NCBI GenBank assembly: GCA_038503035.1 | Contig: JAVSML010025538.1 | Span: 1,280,880-1,344,879 of the forward strand | Origin: Crocodylus rhombifer | Lineage: Eukaryota; Chordata; Crocodylia; Crocodylidae | Length of the DNA stretch: 64,000 bases | Direction of reading: 5' to 3' | In this document: positions 1 to 12,503 of the stretch, in pieces | How the letters are laid out: each line of letters opens with the position of its first letter | Numbering within the stretch: the first letter of the stretch is position 1 | Position numbers and translations under genes: made by a program | The notes under the pieces: model-generated | Seen by the model: only the letters and a program-made list of their open reading frames with translations | The model's database searches: none | Told to the model about the DNA's origin: nothing

Positions 1-3000
1 ATCATGTCTACCATAGACTAATTGTGGACAACAGTAGTGCAATTAACACAAATATGTTTCAAATATTCATGAATGTTCAAAAAGCACTCATATAAGTTAC
101 CTAACTGTGAAAACTGACCATTCTCTCCACACCCCTTTCAAACAGTCTTTGTGTTAGACACAGAAGCATACTGTGATGGATGGTATTAGTACAAAACATC
201 TAGTCCACCAGTTTCTAAAATATTGTTCCAATAATACATACATGCCACAAAGCATGTCTAAATATAAATATGAATATGCACACTAAGAAATGCATAGAAC
301 ATAATACTTTCACTTTTATTTTTATTTAATCTATTGCTTTTTTAAAATATACAAAGTCATTTTCCCTGTGTTCTTATTTAAAAGTTAACATAAGAACCAA
401 TACTAAAATATCATACAATATATATTTTTTACTTCTAATGCTAATGAAATAAGCGAAACAGTGAAACAAGGTGAAATGAGGAATCACCAGATCTGTGCTG
501 TCTCTCTCTTTTTTTTTTAATGCACTGGACTTACCAAAGGTGCCTAAATTACTTGCAGTATAAATCTTTCTAACCATACAAAGCTGTTTGTAAAGCTTGA
601 CCTAAAGAGATCAGACTTAATACAACAAATACTCTTCTTCCCACCCCCACTTTTTATATGCATAACACTTAAAGAACTTCTTGGACAGTTGTGCTATTTC
701 TAATCAGGCCCCGTGGCAAATATCCACCAACCCTCACAGGAATAAACTATTCTCACTTCAAACAATTGTTACAGTTTGAATCCAATTGACTCTAGACAAA
801 AGTATTGAGATAATCAGCATATTAAAGCCAACACTATAACCATATGTTAATTATGTAAATGATTCATTTTAATCAGCTAGAACCATGTAAAGAGTTACTA
901 GGAATGCAAATGTAGGGAGTTATTAAAAATCTCATTATTATTCATCTTGGTTCTATGCGTGAATGTATCCATCCAAACAGATGAATTAATAGTTAGATGA
1001 AAGATGAAAGAGCTGGAGGGGAAGTCTGTGGGAAACCATCTGTCTTGCTTTGTATCCCTCCAAGGCTTCAGCTACACTGCAATGGCTACAGAGAGAAGAG
1101 CCCCAGAGAAGGGACAATGACTCTGTATACAGCACCATGACTTGTGGTCAATGCTTCTCAAAAACCAAACAAAACAAAAAAGATCCTTCAGCACTTCTTA
1201 ACTTAGACTTCTAGACGTTTGATTCAGTACGTGTAGTAAATTATACAGACTTTACTGAATAGTTTAGATGTAACGACATAGCTAGCTGCAAAACTTTATT
1301 TATAATGTGTCTGGTTATTAATTAAGCATCATTTAACAAACGTTTTTTCTGAATCTCTGCAAACATAGTTTCCCCAGAAAGAAACTGTAAAATGATAGTT
1401 CAAGTGTATAAAGACAGGGACAAAGCTCGTGTAGGACTAATTCCAGGCCAGAAAATAGTCTGAAGAGACAAGTGAGAGGAGCTTTTGAAATTGGATGCTA
1501 GCTGTTATAAAAATGTGCTTGTTAACATTTACACTTCAGGTGCTTTTGCTACAAACAATCTTAATAGTCTAACTTTTTGGAGGTTGTTTAGGTTCGTATG
1601 TACATCTCAGTAGTGCCTCTATTTTCTTCAGCCTGGCACAAGTTCTTTCTATTAAGTGAGAGGCTATTTGGGTCTCTAAGAGGGTACCGCGGCACTATTA
1701 AAAGCTGTTCATATTAGAGAACTGTATTTTCCCCACAACCCCAAAAATATTTATTGATTTATTATAGGAAGATCATCTTTGGAAGGATCATCTTTGGATC
1801 TTCTCTGCCCATTTATAAAATCACTAGCAAATATATTGTGTATCAAATAGAAGAAGAGACACTCAAAAGGTAAAACAAATGCGGTCATAGATAATCAAAG
1901 TTTGTTCTCTGTAACAATAATAAAACAATCCACAGCAAGGAAAATACATTCCCACTGCACTCATAAATTTACACTGCAATGTGTATTGCATTTTTTTTCT
2001 TTACCTACTTCTCCAAAGGAACACGGATTTGATTTTAGAAGAAATCTTTATAAATTAAGTCTCATTTCCAGGACAATTATTTTTCATTTATCCGACTTTC
2101 CAAGCTCCTCTATATAAATGTACAAAATAGATTTTATATGATAATTATTCACATCAACAAAAAAAGGGAAGGATCAAAAGGGTGCCTCGTATATGAAACA
2201 TCTTTTTCCTTTGCAGTACTACAACTCTGCACTTGCTCCGAGGACAATTGTGTGTCTAGTGGATAAGGAAAAGATGCTTAGCTTAGAACTTAGGAAGCAT
2301 TGCTGTAGAAGGAATAAAAATGCTGATTTGTTTGGTACATGTAAGCATGCATTTGGTTAAATCCTGCCTACATGTCTTCATAAATCTTAGACAGTAGCTT
2401 ATTTAAAATTAAAGATACAATCTACTTTCTAAATCCTTTGTTAAAGCCAACATAAACCATTGCTCTGCATACCAACCCTAGACCACGTGCACAGCATGAA
2501 GAAGAGTCACAATTGATGTATTTAATTCATTACTGTATTTAAAAGATGTATTTACCTTCGAAAAATGGAATAACTGTTTTTTTTCCCCCCATAAGAAGAG
2601 TTAACGGGAATAATTTTGAAATATTTTCCTTTTTCCAGAAGCTTTATAAAGCTTCGTTCTTCAGATTCTCATTCTTTCATGTTTTCCTGCCTGATGTTTC
2701 CTAATGTAGCTTCACTGGAATCATTCTATTTTTGATCTTTAATCCTTTTATATGTTTTTCCTTTGCTTACTCTTGCATGTCTTTGTAGTTTCTATAATTG
2801 GGTCTTTGCACCATTTTAACAGGGCTTAGTACTGTGCAGGCTTGTCAAATTTAAGCAGAAGTGAAAATAATCAGTGGTAAGATAAATAAGCAACTAAACT
2901 CATATAAACATTTCACAACCTGAAGTGAACATTTGCTCTGAAATTACAAATTAAAATATAAAGGTTGGGGAAGCATCCATTTTGTGGGCCAAGAAAAGGT

Positions 3001-4115
3001 GTAATTGCAAATGGGTGCTTTAGGTCACTAATAGATTTATTAAAATGGCTACGCATGTGCAGTGAAACAAGACTTCATTAATTTCTTCTTGAGGTGCCTG
3101 TGTAAATTTAACTTGGGGAAAAGTGCTTGACAGCTTTGCAACTACTGAGTGACATTCTTCAGCAAAGCTTCACTGCATACAGAGCATGATTTAAGCACAT
3201 CCTGGTGATAATAAACACAGCAAGTAGGGAAAAAAAACAACACAGCATTTCTGCCCAAGTGAAATAGAGAAGACTGGTGATTTTTAAGCACATACCAAAT
3301 CTATGTTAATATTAGGAACATTGAAACTGCCTTACTGAGAAATTTCTGGCACAGCCCTTCAAGTATCTGGTATTTATTGCCCTTTGGAGTGTTTCATCTG
3401 TTTCTCTGGTTTTGGTGACATTTATATCTCACAAAGATGTTTATGGTTGCAAAGAAATACAAAATAACTCATGATCTAGCTACAAAACTTAGAAAACAGT
3501 CCATCATGTTGCTGCAAAACCATGGCATTTAAACACACACACACACATGCACACACTCTTTACTATACGTTTTTCAATTGTGTATTTATTGGAAATTTTC
3601 AAATCTATGTTGTCTATATCTGACTAAAAATCTGTATGGTATGTAAAATATCAAATCTGACAAGTTTCTCACAGCAAAAACATGATCTATGGTAGGCTAC
3701 ATAAGAAACACATTTTTCATCAGGATGTTATCCAGTGAGAGCTCCTTTCACATTGATATATCTTGATATATGTGTTTCTAAAAATATACATAAACAAAAT
3801 AGAGAGCACACTATTAAGCAGATCTCCAAAAATTTCTATCATTACACCCAAGCTCTTGTCTGTATTAAAATAGTCACTTCACTTTACCGTTATGCAGACA
3901 ACTGATGCACCAGCCATACAAAAGCAGAAGAAGGTACTCAGCTCCAATCTAAGATAGACCTAAACAAAATCTAAGGGAACAGGTACTGGAAAAAATGGTG
4001 GTGTTAAAAATAGCTGTCCTAAACCAAAGGGCAATTTTACAGGAATTGACAATCTTGCTTATACTGTAGCATCTCCTTTCTTTCATATGGCTTTAGGAGC
4101 AGGAGTTTTAATTCC
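1..4115. other. AT-rich non-coding DNA without recognisable gene
   Basis: I see no convincing exon, RNA gene or transposon here. Open frames are short, lack family motifs and are interrupted by frequent stops in AT-rich sequence. Small local structures are present: a 13-bp direct repeat of GATCATCTTTGGA at 1771-1783 and 1785-1797, and a short CA tract near 3533. The block could be intergenic or intronic. Confidence 0.6.
3533..3557. repeat. (CA)n microsatellite
   Basis: A run of about ten CA dinucleotides is interrupted once by TG. It is an ordinary vertebrate simple repeat with no associated feature. Confidence 0.85.
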
Positions 4116-4123
4116 CCAGCCAG

Positions 4124-4747
4124 TAGGGGTGTTGAAAGCTTTGGTCACCAATTCAATTTGAAGAAGATTCAGCCCAATTCAGGGACCCAATCACCGAATC
4201 CTAATAGAACTGGGTGACAAATTGATTCAGAAAAGATTTGGAAAAAGATTTGGAGATTCGGCGATTTGGAAGGCAGTCTTGCAGGGAAACAGAAACTTTT
4301 GTGAGCTGTTTTGGCCTCAGCACCAGGAAGGTCCCCTGTTACAGGCTACCGTCCCTGCTGTTTTCGTCATGCTGTGCCTTAACACAAACACACAAAGTCA
4401 CCCATATCATGAGTTTTGCTTATCAGCACCTTGAGGTGCAGTTTCCCAGAAACCCTTCACCTAGCTCCTTGAAACCTGGCAGGCCTCGTGCTCTCAGAAA
4501 AGGTTACCATCCTTCCTGTTTTTGTCCAAATCCAACAAAAAATGATAAAGTTATAGGTATTTCAGTGATTCCCCATTATAGTGTATGGCCAAATCACCAA
4601 ATCTCTCTGTATCAGTGCTGAACCTTTCAAAGCCAGTTCAGCCAAATCAATTCAGGACAGTGATCCAAATCTCTGAATTGAACCACTGTCCTCCAAACTG
4701 GCTGAATCCAAATCTGAATCTAATTCTTCCCTATTCTCACAGGCCTA
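4124..4747. mobile_element. hAT-type non-autonomous DNA transposon with 8-bp TSD (copy 1 of a two-copy family)
   Basis: The left end reads TAGGGGTGTTGAAA. The right end, reverse-complemented, reads TAGGCCTGTGAGAA, which makes an imperfect terminal inverted repeat. The flanks are CCAGCCAG (4116-4123) and CCAACCAG (4748-4755), an 8-bp target-site duplication with one mismatch. An 8-bp TSD and TAGG-type ends are hallmarks of the hAT superfamily. The interior is rich in ATTTGG/CCAAAT and GATTC motifs. Its right half (about 4430-4740) is colinear with the right arm of the element at 62051-63574, including a shared ATTCCCCATTATA block. No transposase frame is visible, so it must have moved in trans. 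It is older than the 62051 copy, judging by TSD and TIR mismatches. Confidence 0.75.
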
Positions 4748-4755
4748 CCAACCAG

Positions 4756-7677
4756 ACCAATGCCCTGCTGGAAAGCAAGTATAACTCCCTCAAACTTGTA
4801 TCTGGGAAGGAACTAGAAAGACACCCAAACCAAACAAACTAGCATGTAAGCACAAAAAAGTAGTACCATCCTAACCATGATACAGTAGCTCAGAGATACA
4901 CAATTTCTAAAAGCACAAACCGCTTTTCTACACATACATGACGCACAGAGAGAAAGAGAGAATTGGCATAGCCTCTGTGAACACTTAACTGCCGGGAACA
5001 TCCTCCAATCACTCTCTAAATGAGGTGGAGACTTCTTCTGGAGTGTTAGGAGAACCACATACAAGAGCAAATGCTGCACCGTTTAAAGGGCAGACTGTAT
5101 ATTCTCTGGTCCATACTGACTCTTGCATTGCTGGTCAATGAAGAATAAGGAAACCATGATCCTGCCTTTCTGCTTTAGGATGACCAGCATTGCTATGGGT
5201 GTTATATGTTGCCATGGAAGGAGTTGGGGCTGGCTATGTGCAGTCACACAAGCAAAAGGCAGCAAGGCTCCATTTGCCTCATTCTCTGCCTTATGCAGGC
5301 ACAGTTTGCTGACTATATCCGAAATGGATGCCTTGGTTATGGTGAAGTAAAAACTGGCTGGTGTTTGCAGGTGCTTCAGCGATACAAATGCTGAACAATA
5401 ATAATAGAGGAAAATAAACAATTCTCCTGTTTTATATGTCTCCAAATAATTGCAGTTAAGCATGTGTTTAACTTAACATCTTTTTTTCTAAACATGGATG
5501 TGCTATAGTGTTTTTCCAAATTAGAACCAACTGGATAAGGATTAAACTGTAGATTTTACAGATACAAAGCAATGTAGTTTAAAAGTTCTGCAGCTGATTT
5601 TAACACTGCCTCTATCTCATTTTTCTACTTTACTTTTTTCAAATTAAAAAAGAAAAATGACATGGCTATAACAGGTGCTCCTCAAAAGGTTTGATTAATG
5701 GTTACCAAGAGGTCAATAAAATCAGGTGATGCTTTGGAAATGTCTGCCTGTTTTCTACCTGCTATTTTGTTCCAATTGTTGGAAGATATTAACTGTAAAT
5801 GTGAATGTGCCTTGACTCTAATCTCAAGATAGCAGTTCTGCAGAGGAGGAGATAGTTCATTCTCTATGTCCATTCTGTCCTTTGGCTGAGACTGTTATAA
5901 CAGTACCAACTGAAGTAGTAGTTTTGTTTTCTGGACTGGAAGTGATTAAATGGTACACTGGGTATAGTAAGATGATGGTGATTGATTTCACTCCAAGCTA
6001 TTCAAAGTATGCCATTCATATGATATCTCATTTTTTCCTTAGATGTTCCATGTTAGAATGGAACTGCATAAATGTTCAAAACATTTGGGGGGGGGGGAGA
6101 AAGGGAGGGAAAGGGAGGAAAATGTACTTTTATTCTATGATCATTTGGATATGCAGATAAATAAGTGTACCAAGTCACCAGTAATTAAATGACTCAAAGA
6201 CGTACAAAATCTGGCCCTACCACATGTAGAGCACTGTCACCTGCCAAATGTGGCTCCCAGTAATCATAAGTGAAACTAGCAGTACACTGTGATACCAGTA
6301 ACCGAGCTGCAACCATAAAATATGCTTTTCCCAGGTTAACAATACCCAGAAGATAAAAACTACAGAACACTTACGAGAGATTATCATTGAATAGATAACA
6401 TCATAGATGTTCCTTTTTGCACAAACATAGACAGCATGGCTGCAGTCCTTCAATACTATACGAAATATACAAAATAATATGGGATGCTTAAAAAATCCAA
6501 ACATTTGAGGCATTTGAACAAACTGCAATGTAACTTGTCTAATGTTGCTCTAGAAATCCTTTTTTAAAAAAGTACTAAATTGTTGTTATTAAAAATTGCA
6601 TTTCAAAATATAAAAAGTCTTCCTTCGTAGATGCTCTCATGATTACTTGTTAACCATCACTTCTTTCAACACACACATAATGGCATAGCCTTAACATTCT
6701 CTACCATTCTGATTTCAATTCTTAGCAAAGAGGGAGTGCAAACCAGTTATTCCAATTATTTTCTGCTTATAAACGTGAGTTAAGCGCCTAAATGCTTTTC
6801 AGAATCTGGGGCTTAGTGACTTACAAAACTTCTACCCCAAAACCTTTGCTACTGTTTTTTCTAGGAAAGGACAAGATTGAAGAGTAGTCCACTTGGGTCT
6901 GGATACTTAGCACTTGCAATCTCACAAAGGCACAACAAAGCCATATAGTTGAAGTTATGAAAAAATTAGTCTTGCAGAAAGGCATAATTTTCTGGAGGGT
7001 AATTAAACCTTACAACAGATTCCCAAGGTACCAGGGGAGACAGTACACTCAAGATCAGCCTAAAAACAACCTAGAAAATCTAGACTTGTGGGGGAAAAAT
7101 TTCCATGGCCTGTGTATACAAGAGGACAAATGGGGAGATCATAATGACCTGTTCTGAACCAAGAGTCTAATCAATCTGAAACTCTAAAACATTTGCCCAC
7201 AATTTTTTTTTGAGTTCAAAATAAGGACAGTTATTAACAATTGTTCTTATATAATTAAAATTCAGATTCAAATCAAGCTTTGTTCATCTGAGGAATGGGA
7301 ACTTGGGTTTTAACCAAAGTAGTTTTGTCCAACTGGGGATGCAGGCAAAATAAATTATTAAATTTGTCATTTGATTTCCCTTTTCTTAATGCCCAAGATA
7401 TATTAACTTTTTCTAGATATTTTAGAAAATCTGTGTTAGCTGTTCTAATAGATGCTCCTTTTTCAGGAAAAGTTGTCTGGTTCCATTTTAGACTATGTAG
7501 AGAACATACTGTGATGGCTGCTCAATGCTAATACAATTTGATCTTATCTTGACTTGTTGGAACTGTGGAATATATTTTATCCCATTTTTAGAATTTTTAC
7601 CTTCCTTCTCTAAGGAAGAACTTGTGCATACAATGAAATAAATTAATTTACAGGAGCAAAGGTTAATAATACAATAA
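4756..7677. other. AT-rich non-coding DNA
   Basis: No gene or clear repeat is recognised. Overlapping open frames on both strands near 5083-5463 are of comparable length and show no known domain, so I treat them as chance. The one notable element is a guanine-rich tract at 6087-6119, listed separately. Confidence 0.55.
6087..6119 (+). repeat. G-rich tract, potential G-quadruplex
   Basis: Eleven consecutive guanines are followed by three GGG runs and a GG run separated by one to four adenine-rich bases. This matches the general pattern of four or more G-runs with short loops that can form a G-quadruplex on the plus strand. It is not near any recognisable promoter. Confidence 0.65.
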
Positions 7678-7679
7678 TA

Positions 7680-8075
7680 TCAGTACCGTAAAAGCTGCAT
7701 TATCTAGCACCGTACAAGTCGGCATGCTCTATTAATTGGCATGCCAGCTGTTAAGGTAAAAGCAAAACTGGAAGAAGTGCCCACCATGGCACTTCCTATT
7801 TCGCCAAGCCCCCATGGCCCAGGGCAAAGCAGCATGCACTGCTGATCCCCCATAGCCCGATGCATAGCAGGCTGCACAAGGCCCACCTCCCTGTCCCTCA
7901 GGGCCCACGGGAGGGGCGGTGAGAGGGGTGGCGACACCCCGGACATGGCAGGCGAGGCAGCAACCTGAACAGGCAAAAAACACCTGTTCAGGTCTCTCAG
8001 TTAACTGTCATATTTTGTTATCTGGCACCCCCATTCCCCATGGGTGCCACATAACAAAGCTTTTGCTGTATACAG
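7680..8075. mobile_element. Tigger/pogo-like non-autonomous DNA transposon
   Basis: The left end (CAGTACCGTAAAAGCTGCAT, then a TTATCTAGCACC block) and the reverse complement of the right end (CTGTATACAGCAAAAGCTTT, then TTATGTGGCACC) form a diverged inverted repeat of about 32 bases. TA dinucleotides at 7678-7679 and 8076-8077 fit the TA target of Tc1/mariner/pogo elements. TTATCTGGCACCCCC inside the right end (near 8019-8033) resembles the Tigger terminal consensus. The core is GC-rich. Overlapping frames on the minus strand between 7704 and 7983 are chance frames in this core. No transposase remains. Confidence 0.55.
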
Positions 8076-8077
8076 TA

Positions 8078-10602
8078 AATTCCTGGTGTTATATTAACAT
8101 AAACATAAGCGTTCTTTGGGTCAAATAAAGAAAAAGGTGTAAAACAGGACATTTGAACAGCACCTTACTTGTTAACCAACATGGCACTTGAGAGACAAAT
8201 ACTTCTACTACTTGCTAGTTTACAGTGTCCTCTAAAAATATATCTTAGATCTATCCATCAAAGTATCCAATTCCCTAACCCATGATTCACTTGTGATTAA
8301 AAGAAACAGAGAGAGTGTTTTGAATTTCATATGGTGGATAGCATCATCACCAAAAGACAGTGAATGCATAGCTATAAATTTAGAGCTTGAATATTTTGTT
8401 GTTGGGTGGGAACTGGGGAATATCAAACAGAATAAAATATGCCTTACTAAAATAGTAAAAAACATTATTTCATTTCATTTTAAAATATGATGGATAATAG
8501 TTCATTTTTAGAGGAAAAAATAAAAGAAAGACTTTCAAAATCATAAACAAGATGAAAAGGAGCAAAGAAGGGCAAGAAACCTAGGAGGGAGAAAACTGAA
8601 AGGAGAGGCAATATCTGCAGCTATGTTAAAGCAGAATGGAGTGATAAGCAATAAATGAGAGAGTTGTGATCTGTTGGCAATTCTGTCTTCAACAACAAAT
8701 AAAATAAGTAACTCAATCTTGTAGGTACAACACACCTTTAAACCTGATTTTTAAAAAATATATATATTATTCATATCATATTAACTTCTGGAACTTCAGA
8801 GAAAAATGTGTTTAGTATGTCTTTCTATTGGAAATCAATTTCTCAAAATTAATCATCAGTCTGAATATTTTAAAATCTGTCATACTATCCCTTCATTGGC
8901 ACAATATTATATATTTACTGCTTTCCTGATGTAATCTCTCACTAGTACATTAATCAACAGAGAATTAGGTATTAAGCATAACACTGGCAAAAAGAGATAT
9001 ACTTAAGACAGATGTAATATGTTTCCCTCCATAGGAACTTAATTGGGAAATAGAAAGATGTTCTATATGTGTTTCACATATGCTATGAAAGACACACATC
9101 TATTAAACTGACATTAAAGAACCGTATTATTTGCATACAGGGAGTATAACATAAGTTTCATATATAGGAATATAATATGATTCCTGGCATCGGACTATAG
9201 ACTAGCCTTTCTGTACTGCTGCAGTTAGCAAAACTATGTAGGATGTTAAATCCCAAGAATATCGGCAGCTGGAGAGAAATCAGTCGTAAGAAGTGAAGAG
9301 AATTAAGATTCAGAGAGTCAAAACTTGAAGAAGTTCATGTCTTGTTATTAAAGTGTATGATTGGTTGACAGACTTTAGAAACATGCTATGTATACTAGCT
9401 AAGAATACAGATGTACTGGCTAGTAAGTTCATTTATGGATTATTTTTAAGAGTTTGGTGGGGACATCTGATATCAAGACTCAGCCTTTGTACTATAGAAA
9501 AGTTGCACATACTTAGTGTGTTTCTTTATGAATCAAAATGACAATTAAAGTACTCTGAAACAACATTGGCATTATCAGGTCAACACACATTTCCTGAATG
9601 AGAGAAAGATGCATTCTTTCATACAAAGAATTGTAAAACTCTCTGAAAGATCCCACAGAAGAGCACTTGTAGACATCGTCAAAAGTGTGCTACACTGTAA
9701 AATTCAATGACACTACAGAGAAGAGAATTTGTTGAGGAATCATTTTAAAAAGTCCTTAAGCAGTCATATTTTCAGAAGAGGCAAATTATAGTTCCTTGTA
9801 CAAATGGATAGAATAATTTTGAAACCCACAAATGATTTCAGAGACTCTATAGGTTCATTTTCATCCCCATCACTACATAGTATGCTTCTGAAATCAAGAA
9901 ATAACTCACCATTTCAGAGATAATATGAAAGAGAAGCAAAAATAACCCTGCAGTCATCACGAGGGAGTTGCCATCACAAAGCTGATTACAGAGACGATTG
10001 CAGTGAACTTGGAACATTACTACAAAGCATAACATCACAAGCCTTTTAAATGATTTGGCACTGTAATACAAACGCCACCCAGAAAACAGATTTCAAGCAC
10101 AAGCATCCCTAAATTGTAAGAGAAACTGTCTCCTGGAATAAAAGCTTCGTTTAAAAATACAACTTATAAAGTGATGCATCTGATCACAAACTTCAGGGTT
10201 TCAAGTCAGAACTCCTGAAGTCTTTCAAACAGTGACATTTAATAATCTACTGCAGATAAAAATCCATAGAAATGGTGTTCCTTCTAAATGAAATACATCC
10301 CTGTTGGGCACATATTCACTAGATTTGGCTTATAGTATGGGATGTCTGTACTGGGTTTAATTGGGCCTAACAATCATCTTGGCCTACAGAAGACATGTTC
10401 AGCTGGGAGATTTGTGTGAACATCTGTTACTTTTCCCAGTGCCTGGATTTCACTGTTTTCTCTTTCATAGTGGAATATAGGAAAATCAAAATACTTATTT
10501 CTGTCATTAAATGAGATTATATTTACTGCAATCATCCCAATAAAGCAAGCCATTAAAAAATGAGACCCTTGCTGGGGATTTTTCAAAGTGTGTTTCCTAC
10601 AT
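8078..10602. other. AT-rich non-coding DNA
   Basis: No exon, RNA gene or transposon is recognised. All open frames are under 80 codons and lack known motifs. Confidence 0.55.
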
Positions 10603-10626
10603 TAGGCCCCTGGCACACGTTACATG

Positions 10627-10658
10627 TATTGCACAATTAACCAGTAAATTGTGCAATA
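10627..10658. repeat. Perfect 12-bp inverted repeat (hairpin)
   Basis: TATTGCACAATT and AATTGTGCAATA flank an 8-base loop. The hairpin lies just inside the left end of the GC-rich compound element. Subterminal hairpins of this kind are common in hAT-type MITEs. Confidence 0.7.
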
Positions 10659-11208
10659 TATTTAGACAGGCTACATGTGCAAAGCAATTGCATGATAAAA
10701 ATGGCCATCCAGCTACAAAAATATTGGTTGAAAAAATGTAGAACTTTTTTTAGCTTGTTTCTATCAAGCTTTAACTTGAAGATGTGGCATGTCACACATT
10801 GATTGACAAGTCTTTTTTGGGTCTTCTGGCATCCCAAGGTGCACGTCTCCCTCACCCAGGAAGAGGGAACAACAACCTGTGAACCTTGGCTGTCAAACAC
10901 ACCTCTCTTAGGTTGTGCAGATGACATCGCCCACATTTCTCCCTCAACCCTGCGTAAAGTAGGTGAAAGCCCTCCCGAGGCATGGAGCAAGGTGTTTGGA
11001 TTCCTTCCTACCCTTGCACTGAGCCAAGTGCATGGGGGAAACCCCTTTCTCAGCATGGAACACGGGCCAGGGGTTCTCTCCCTCCCTTTTCACTTCGCTC
11101 AGCTCAGGAAGAAGGGACTCTATGGTCCAAGGTTTCCCCATGTGCTTGGCTTTGTGCTGACCAAATAATTCCCCTCCCCACCCCTCGACTTCTCCCTCCT
11201 TTCCACAA

Positions 11209-11231
11209 ACACACACACACACACACACACA
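11209..11231. repeat. (CA)n microsatellite
   Basis: About eleven uninterrupted CA units precede ATGTGT. The tract lies inside the GC-rich core of the compound element. Confidence 0.85.
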
Positions 11232-11994
11232 TGTGTTTTGCTCAGGACCAGGGAGGGATTTCTCTGGTACACAACTTGTTTGGTATAGAAGAAGGATTTT
11301 TTGAGCAGAGGGACAGGGAACCTATGGTGCATCTGGCTCCCTGGGGGAAGAGGTTTGCCCAGTATGCGTGGTTGTGCTCTGGGGGATGCCGCCCCTTCCC
11401 CACTGTGCTCTTTCTCCAGATCTAAGGGCTCTGCTTAGTTCAGGGGAGGGATCCCCCCCTCTGCCAAGCACCAGAGAAGGGAATCAACAGCTTGCCTTGC
11501 TTTGTGAGGGACAGGAATTCTCCCAAACCACCTTCCTTGCCAGGCTCTGGGTCCTGGGATGCATGGGGTAGGGAATGTTTTTAGGGCCTTGCTGCATGGG
11601 ACACTAACACATGCTTTATTTAGTAATAAGTATTACCTTGCTGTGTTAAAAATTAAAATGTGTTCTGAGCAATTGCACCATAATACTTCCTGCAGTGACA
11701 GGACTGGAGCCAGCCATACTCCCTGCCCCCACAGTAACCCTGGCACTGGGCACCACAGCTCACATGTCCACCCATAAAAATATGCAACCACCATGCCCAG
11801 AGCCCATGCCCTCCCCACTGCACTGCTCAGCCCAGTCCAGCCCAGGAATGCCTGCCCATGGCACACCAGGGGGAGCTGGATCTCTGTCACTAGCAGCAGG
11901 CAGAAGGAAGCATGGGGAACTGAGCCTGAGACGGGGTGCTGCTCCTGCCTCTAGATCAACAGGGTAAACTGGGTCTCTTCCACTAGAAATTTTC

Positions 11995-12290
11995 AACAGG
12001 CTCTGATGTGATGCAAGGGCTAGAACCTACAATCAGCTGACACAGCACTGGGGAGTCTGGGACAGGCCCCAGTGCAGTGCTGCAGCTGGGGCTGACAATA
12101 AGTCAACTGTTGGTCTCAGCCCTGGTACCTCAGCAGTCTTGAACTGGCTCTGATGTGGTCCTGGGGCTGACACTCAATCAGCTAATTGAGTACCAGGCCA
12201 ACACCACATGGGAGCCTTGAACTAGTTCCAGTGCCATGCTGAGGTTGAGATAAAAAATCAGCTGACTGCTGGTCCCAGTTCCCAAACCAC
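11995..12290. repeat. Diverged ~80-bp tandem repeat (about four units)
   Basis: Units begin with variants of GAACTGGCTCTGATG or GGACAGGCCCCAGTG and continue with GGGGCTGACA and an AATCAGCTGA motif. They recur near 11995, 12060, 12139 and 12217. The array is imperfect and lies near the right end of the GC-rich compound element, so it probably belongs to the transposon core. Confidence 0.5.
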
Positions 12291-12503
12291 ACTAATGTAC
12301 TGAAATTGTATCATCTCTGTGGATCAGTCCAGTGATAGGTGAACACATGCTACTTAATGTTATCAGGAGATACTGTGAAATGTCATAACTTTAGTATAAT
12401 ACAAGCACACTTAGCATGTGTTTTACTGCTTCAATTCATAAATGATCATGTTTTAAGTGCAGTTAACATATCCTAAGTGTAATGTGAGACATGGCCCTTA
12501 GTG

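Larger units (their letters stand above)
10603..12503. mobile_element. GC-rich compound element with hAT-like inverted ends
   Basis: The left end reads TAGGCCCCTGGCACACGTTA. The right end, reverse-complemented, reads TAAGGGCCATGTCTCACATTACA. They align over about 25 bases. A second left-end-like sequence, TAGGGCCTTGCTGCATGGG, begins at about 11585, so the interval may be two related elements, one inside or beside the other. No matching TSD is visible, which suggests age or rearrangement. The interior is GC-rich and holds a CA microsatellite (11209-11231) and an ~80-bp tandem repeat (11995-12290). The overlapping frames at 10637-11996 on both strands are low-complexity and not gene-like. The same terminal motif occurs at 26173-27166. 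Confidence 0.45.

Noticed and set aside
5083..5463. 126-codon minus-strand frame
   Set aside because: Overlaps plus-strand frames of comparable size in AT-rich DNA and shows no known motif.
10637..11996. Several frames of 70-147 codons on both strands
   Set aside because: They overlap in many frames within a GC-rich, repeat-rich transposon core, one includes the translated CA microsatellite, and none has a domain.
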